This document shows, in pieces, positions 58,888-64,000 of a stretch of 64,000 bases of DNA. Under the pieces are notes generated by a model, which made no database searches, was not told the origin of the DNA, and worked only from the letters and a program-made list of their open reading frames with translations. The DNA comes from Haberlea rhodopensis. Taxonomy: Eukaryota > Streptophyta > Magnoliopsida > Lamiales > Gesneriaceae. The translations under genes were made by a program, and so were the position numbers. Every line of letters begins with the position of its first letter. Within the stretch, counting starts at the first letter, position 1. The stretch spans positions 1 to 64,000 of the forward strand of contig CAJQUN010001335.1 in assembly GCA_907163345.1 (NCBI GenBank). The letters are read 5' to 3'.

Positions 58888-59633
58888 GCCGCTGTCTGTA
58901 CAACGAAATTCCAACATTAATGCACCTCAAACCCTTCCCAAACCATACCAACACTTATACCTTCAAACTAACAACATATAAACACTATAAACCTTCAAAA
59001 TACACCTTAAAACAACCAAAAATCTAACACCCAACCAAAAAGAACACCAACCAAAACAAACCCATTTCAAAAATTCAAATACCAACTCAAATCAAAACAA
59101 AACACCATTAAAACATCAAGGAGGGTTCCATACCTCTTATGGACTCCAAATCTCACTAAGAATATCACAAACCAGGCTTTTGCAAAGATTTTTCCTCCTC
59201 CTTTAAGCCAAAATCAAAAATGGTGTGGGGATAGGGTTTGGAAGAGTGATTGGGGATTGTAAAAAGTGATGGGGAAAGTGGGGGTAGTGGGGTATAAGGG
59301 TTATAATTAAAACATGTACCCCAATAATTAGCATGATGTATAAAATATCCCAACATGGTATTTTAAAAGCATTTCCCCAAAATGCACCAAAACCTCAATT
59401 AAAAATACATGCTTTCCAAATAATTATCAACCATCACAATTAAGTCATGCTAGCACCCAAATTCCCAACATGCATTACATGCACCCTGAAATGCATTATC
59501 AGGTCACGCCTACCATGTGACTAAGCATTTCGCCATTTTAATTAATTCCAACACTAAATTAATTAACACCATAAACAATCACATAATCATAATTAATGCC
59601 CAAATTGCAATTAATTATTTTGGAGATATCACA

Positions 59634-59703
59634 ATACTCCCCTACTTATAAGATTTTGACCTCGAAATCGCATGCACTTAACCAAAACTAAACTAAACAC
59701 AAA
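59634..59703 (-). other. Chromovirus 3' untranslated end and purine tract
   Basis: On the minus strand GATTTCGAGGTCAAAATC, then AGTAGGGGAGTAT next to the LTR start. It resembles the el1, el2 and A purine-tract regions. Confidence 0.75.
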
Positions 59704-60600
59704 TCACATACCAAAAAATAGTTTCGGGTAGTGCAGCACCATATGCCGCTCCGTCTCCCACGTGGCCTCCTCGACACCCCTACGATCCCACTGAACTTTA
59801 ATCATAGGTATCACTTTGTTCCGAAGTCTGCGGTCTGCTCGATCCAGAATTCTAACAGGCCGTTCCACATAAGATACATCGGATTCTAACTGAACCTCGG
59901 AAGGCTGCAACACATGTGACGGATTCGGCTCATAGTTCCGCAACATAGATACATGGAACACATCATGTATACCAGACAAAGAAGGTGGCAAGGCCAGTCG
60001 GTAAGCTAAGGTGCCAATGCGCTGCAAGATCTCGTACGGTCCAACATACCTCGGAGACAGTTTCCCATGCATTCCAGATCAAACAACACCACTGAAAGGT
60101 GAGATCTTCAAAAAGACCTTATCCCCCAACTAAAATTCTAACGGTCGCCGCCGTTTATTAGCATAAGCTGCCTGTCTGTCTTGGGCTGCTTTCATTTTCT
60201 GCCTTATCACCTTTACCTTCTCTTCCATTTCCCGAACTAATTCTAGTCCTCCGACCGATTTGCGGTCCAAGTCGTCCCAACATAAGGGTGATCTACATCG
60301 TCTGCCATAAAGGACCTCAAAAGGAGCCATCTGAATGCTTGCCTGATAGCTATTGTTATAAGAGAACTCTACCAAGGCCATTGAATCCTGCCATGAAGTA
60401 TCAAACTCCAATACACATGCCCTCAACATGTCCTCGAGCGTTTGGATAGTGCGCTTGGTCTGGCCATCCGTTCGAGGATGATATGCAGTGCTCAACCTTA
60501 CCTCAGTTCCCAAGGCCAATTGAAGACCCTCCCAAAAATGAGATGTGAATCGTGGATCTCGATCCGACACTATAGAAATAGGGATCCCGTTCAACCTTAC
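59704..60600 (-). pseudogene. pol: Ty3/gypsy pol fragment 2: integrase core to chromodomain-like C-terminus
   Basis: Read leftwards from 60600, where a copia LTR cuts it just before GIPISIVSDRD. The D of SDRD is at 60562-60564, but the expected catalytic Glu is Lys (GQTKRT, 60454-60456), so this integrase would be dead. In-frame stops follow RPLEF (60130-60132) and near 60077. The C-terminal part (GKLSPRYVGPYEIL) leads into a chromodomain-like tail, VQWDRRGVEEATWETE, at about 59720-59790. It overlaps fragment 1 in the integrase core, so they are two copies, not one split element. This fragment ties the LTR at 57611-59633 to a chromovirus. Confidence 0.88.
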
Positions 60601-61741
60601 TGTTAGGAATCAATCAAGCAATACACAGCGGAAAATAAAACTTGATTCCTACCACTGGACCTATACAAAGTTAATCATACCGAGATTGATAAGAATCATA
60701 CCCTTGTAGCGTGTTTGTAGCAGAATCCTCGTTGCAAGACCACGAGTCACGAACAAAGATTTGCACATTCGTCTCTACGGTATCCACACGATCAAATCGA
60801 AAGGGTGTTCAAGAACAAGTTGCTAGACTCGTTCTTAAACAAAAACTAGACTCACGGTTCAAAACCGATCAACGACGGCCGTTCACCACCCACTATTGCA
60901 CGGCGGCGGCGGCGTGAAGAAAATGGTGAGAGTGAGGCGGCGGCCGAGAGTTTATGTGGGTAGCTCTTTGGTTTTAATTAACTCTTAATTAAACAAAACC
61001 TTGTCAGCATAATATAATATATATTAGATTTAATTAAAGGGCTTTCAAAAAGCCTTAGTGGCCCATACCCAATATCTTAATTAAATCCATATATCTAATA
61101 TTTGTAATTAAGACTCTTCTTAGTTAATTAATTCATCCAATGAATTTTATCTCCCTTTATCGATTTAATCTTTTGTGTGACCCGATAGGATCTTGCAATG
61201 TTGGCAGCGATATAAAATCTAATTCTATGTCACAAGCAATGAGCGGTATCTAGCAACACATCAAGGCAACCCAAATTACAAGAATGTCATTGACTCGACA
61301 TAACCAACGGTTTGTGATAATATTAACCATGTAACTTAATCCCTTTTGTCCAATGTGTTTAGATTGAACACGAGTCATGGAATAGTCATACTCGTATATT
61401 CAATCTTTTTTCTTGATCCCCAAGTAGAACTAGAATAAACGAATAAGCTCGATATCACATATCGACTCATTCGAGCACGGCCATGCATTTTAGTCTTACT
61501 TGATCAAGGGCCCAAACACTTCTCCTGTTATATAGGAGGGACAAATCCTTTATTGATCACACAACATCCCTCTACATAATTCGTGGTGTATCCAATGATT
61601 TTCTTTATAGTTTACACTGTTACAGGTAACGTTTGACAATATCAAGATACATGACTCCTTATGTTGGGATCTCTGGTGATCTCAAGTCGTAAGGATTACA
61701 TACATTATTATCACTATGAGAATTGCTTATGACGTTCATAT
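60601..61741 (-). mobile_element. Reverse copia LTR, 5'-truncated, left arm of a large inverted repeat
   Basis: TGTTAGGAATCAATC at 60601 is the reversed LTR end; it cuts gypsy codons after CTTAC (60596-60600). Its sequence is the reverse complement of most of the LTR at 61742-63236, including a (GCC)n tract at 60900-60915. About 350 bases of the LTR start are missing at 61741. The copies differ clearly, so they are family members rather than a recent duplication. Confidence 0.85.
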
Positions 61742-63236
61742 TGTTGGGATATGCCCTAAGACATGTCATTAGATGATTGTTTATGACATACAATGTATTA
61801 TGATTATTATAAATGACAAATCATTATTATATATTTTTCGAATATATGTGCAATATGAATTGATATATAAGTTAATGTCCTTAGAATAATATTGTATTAT
61901 TCTTAAAGATTGTCCCTAGTCAAGTATTATCATAAATCAGGATAATAATAATACATTGAGATTGTTATGTTTTGATTGATGAATTAATTCATGGATATGA
62001 GATATCAAATCAACACATTGGTACATGTTAAAGAACAATGTACTTGACAGACCCACCATGAGAATGCTACATGGATAGTTATATGAGTGCCATAAGCAAT
62101 TCTCATAGTGATAATAATGTATGTAATCCTTACGACTTGAGATCATCAGAGATCCCAACATAAGGAGTTATGTATCTTGATATTGTCAAACGTTACCTGT
62201 AACAGGGTAAACTATAAAGGCAACTATTGGATACACTACGAATTATGTAGATGGATGTTGATTGATCAAGATAGGATTTGTCCCTCCTATATAACAGGAG
62301 AAGTGTTTGGGCCCTTGATCAAGTAAGACTAAAATGCATGGCCGTGCTCGAATGAGTCGATATGTGATATCGAGCTTATTCGTTTATTCTAGTTCTACTT
62401 GGGGATCAAGAAATAGAGATTGAATATACGAGTGTGACTATTCCATGACTCGTGTTCAATCTAAACACATGGACAAAGGGATTAAGTTACATGGTTAATA
62501 TTATCACAAGTTCTAAGTTTATGTCGAGTCAAAGACATTCTTGTAATTTGGGTAGCCTTGATGTGTTGCTAGATACCGCTCATTGCTTGTGACGTAAAAT
62601 GAGATTTTATGTCATTGCCAACATTACAAGATCCTATCGGGTACACAAAAGATTAAATCGATAAGGGAAATTAAATTCATTGGATGAATTAATTAATTAA
62701 GAAGAGTCTTAATTAAATGATTATAAGGATTTAATTAAATCATGGGTTTGGGCCCATGAGACTTTAAGAAAGTCTTGAACCTTAATTAAATCTTATAATA
62801 TAAATACAAGGTTATAATTAATTGTTAATGATACAATTCATTCAAAACCTAAAAAGCCTCCAACAAGCTCTCGGCCGCCTCCTCCAAGCCGTGTGCATCA
62901 CCGCCGCCGCCGTGTGGTTTCTTGGTGGTTTAAGGGTGGTCGTCGATCGGTTTAGAACCGTGAGTCTTGTTCCAATTTAAGAACGAGTCTAGCAATTTGT
63001 TCTTAAATCCCTTCTCGATTTGATCGTGTGGATACCATAGAGGCAAGACCTTGGAGGTGTTGCTCGTGACTCGGAATTCGTTGGACGTGGTGCTTCGTTG
63101 ATTCTGCTCAAACACGCTACAAGGGTGAGACTCTTATTATCTCTATTCCGATATGACCACTTTGTATAGATCCACGGTTTTAGTAATCCAAAATTTTATT
63201 ATTCCGCTGCGTTGTATGCTCGTTGGATTACTTACA
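61742..63236 (+). repeat. Copia LTR (right arm of the inverted repeat)
   Basis: 1,495 bases, TGTTGGGATATGCCC... to ...GGATTACTTACA. The start resembles Tork/Angela-type copia LTRs. TATAAA at 62799-62804. It is followed by a primer site, so it is the 5' LTR of an element running off the window. Confidence 0.85.
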
Positions 63237-63237
63237 G

Positions 63238-63249
63238 TGGTATCAGAGT
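63238..63249 (+). other. Primer-binding site of the right-hand copia element
   Basis: TGGTATCAGAGT, one mismatch from the usual tRNA-Met form, 1 base after the LTR. Confidence 0.85.
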
Positions 63250-64000
63250 CGTGTACAAAGCTCATATCGGAATTATGTGGTTAATCGTTTAGTCATATTT
63301 AGATTTGTATTGCATGCTAATAAAACTGTTCATGAGTAAATCGAGTTTGTGTCATTATCGTAAAATTATATTTGATATAATTGAAGTTTATTGTATACGA
63401 TACATGAAGGCGCAAAACCGAGCCCATAGCATGAGATGGTTGGCGGCTTCCGCCACATGAGAGCTAGGGTTTTTCGAACCCCTTGGCTCGAGATGGTCGA
63501 GCCGCCACCGTCATGAATCGTGCATAAGCCGAGACACCGCCGTTGGACTAGAATTTCGAACCCTAGGGTTCAAGTGGCTCACGGCCGCCGCAAGTTTTAG
63601 AGGCTAGGGTTTCGAACCCTTAGCCACTTTCGGCCCATGAAGGCGCCGATATGACTAGGGTTTCGAACCCTAGTCACATGCGTGGTGGGCCGTGGTTTTG
63701 GGCTAAGGTTTCGTGACATGTGATGTCCCGAGCGTACGATAATTTCATAAAATTTATTTTACAGTTTTTATTGGATTAAATTTTAAAATGTTTAGAATTT
63801 AATTCATTAATTGTTATTGCAAGTTATATGTGTTGTTTGAGCATGGTGCATGGTTATAGCCCTTTAACCTATTAGATAGGATTTGTGAATGTTTTGTATT
63901 TAATACGATCCTGCGAGTCAGTGCCTTCTCTATTTTTCTGAATGTATTCCCTCCCCTATGCTCCCCCTCGAATGTAACTCGAGGAATTCTCTAAATCATG
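63250..64000 (+). mobile_element. Leader of the right-hand copia element (partial)
   Basis: Non-coding lead between primer site and an expected gag beyond the edge. It contains a cluster of TTCGAACCC-centred inverted repeats (63460-63680), including GACTAGGGTT-TCG-AACCCTAGTC (63653-63675) and the palindrome GAACCCTAGGGTTC (63558-63571). No convincing ORF. Confidence 0.65.

Larger units (their letters stand above)
57611..59633 (-). repeat. 3' LTR of the chromovirus (reverse)
   Basis: Begins TGTGATATCTCC at 59633 (minus strand) directly after the purine tract; the far end near 57597-57616 is degraded and the junction approximate. Contains GATCGATC palindromes (58702-58887), a GTACGT/ACGTAC inverted repeat (58527-58544) and an AGCGATG/CCGCTGTC series (about 58160-58340). 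Same family as the solo LTRs at 15414 and 38470. Confidence 0.85.

Noticed and set aside
58551..59027. ORFs on both strands across the GATCGATC array
   Set aside because: The palindromes give RSIA/DRSP-type translations on both strands; a by-product of the repeat.
56350..60600. One gypsy element split into two parts
   Set aside because: Both fragments contain the same integrase core segment with different substitutions, so they are separate copies.

Overview
The window is repeat DNA from the nuclear genome of a flowering plant, probably a eudicot; I cannot name the species. I see no host gene, tRNA, rRNA or CRISPR array. Almost every base can be assigned to LTR retrotransposons stacked inside one another. 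Boundaries come from TG...CA LTR ends, direct LTR pairs, primer-binding sites matching the 3' end of initiator tRNA-Met (TGGTATCAGAGC), purine tracts next to the 3' LTRs, and 5-bp target-site duplications (TSDs).

Layout. (1) 1-694: end of a reverse-oriented non-autonomous element (family 'el1'). (2) 695-18613: tandem array LTR-internal-LTR-internal-LTR of a non-coding element ('family A', LTRs about 2.93 kb). Its third LTR is split by a solo LTR of a chromovirus-like family (15414-17529). (3) 18615-55708: a Ty1/copia element of Sirevirus type with gag, pol and a third 3' ORF, all broken by stops or frameshifts. It is split twice. A nearly intact non-coding el1 element (24684-33961, TSD CAAAC) sits inside the RNase H codons. 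A second non-coding element, 'el2' (34716-51728, TSD ATTTT), lies just before the third ORF. El2 holds three solo LTRs: a chromovirus LTR (38470-41998, itself carrying a reverse solo LTR of the host copia family), a reverse el2 LTR (42517-45006) and an unrelated LTR (46868-49123). (4) 55709-56349: a copia LTR remnant. (5) 56350-60600: two reverse, decayed Ty3/gypsy pol fragments; the second keeps its 3' LTR and a chromodomain-like C-terminus. That LTR is the same family as the solo LTRs at 15414 and 38470. (6) 60601-64000: two copia LTRs in inverted orientation forming a large palindrome, then an untranslated leader that runs off the window.

How the parts relate. Families A, el1 and el2 encode no recognisable protein, so they must depend on enzymes supplied in trans. 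They share primer-binding site, internal region and the 3' half of the LTR while the 5' half (U3) differs. Their ends resemble those of the chromovirus, which makes it the best candidate helper (inference).

The most unusual signals are structured non-coding repeats. (a) Arrays of 11 or more bulged hairpins, alternating AGCG/CGCT and GGCG/CGCC stems, lie in the internal regions. A related, looser array lies in the chromovirus LTR. (b) A two-hairpin LTR module changes sequence between families but stays paired. (c) A GTACGT/ACGTAC inverted repeat recurs in at least three LTR families. (d) GATCGATC palindromes spaced about 20-22 bp apart lie upstream of a TATA box in the chromovirus LTRs.
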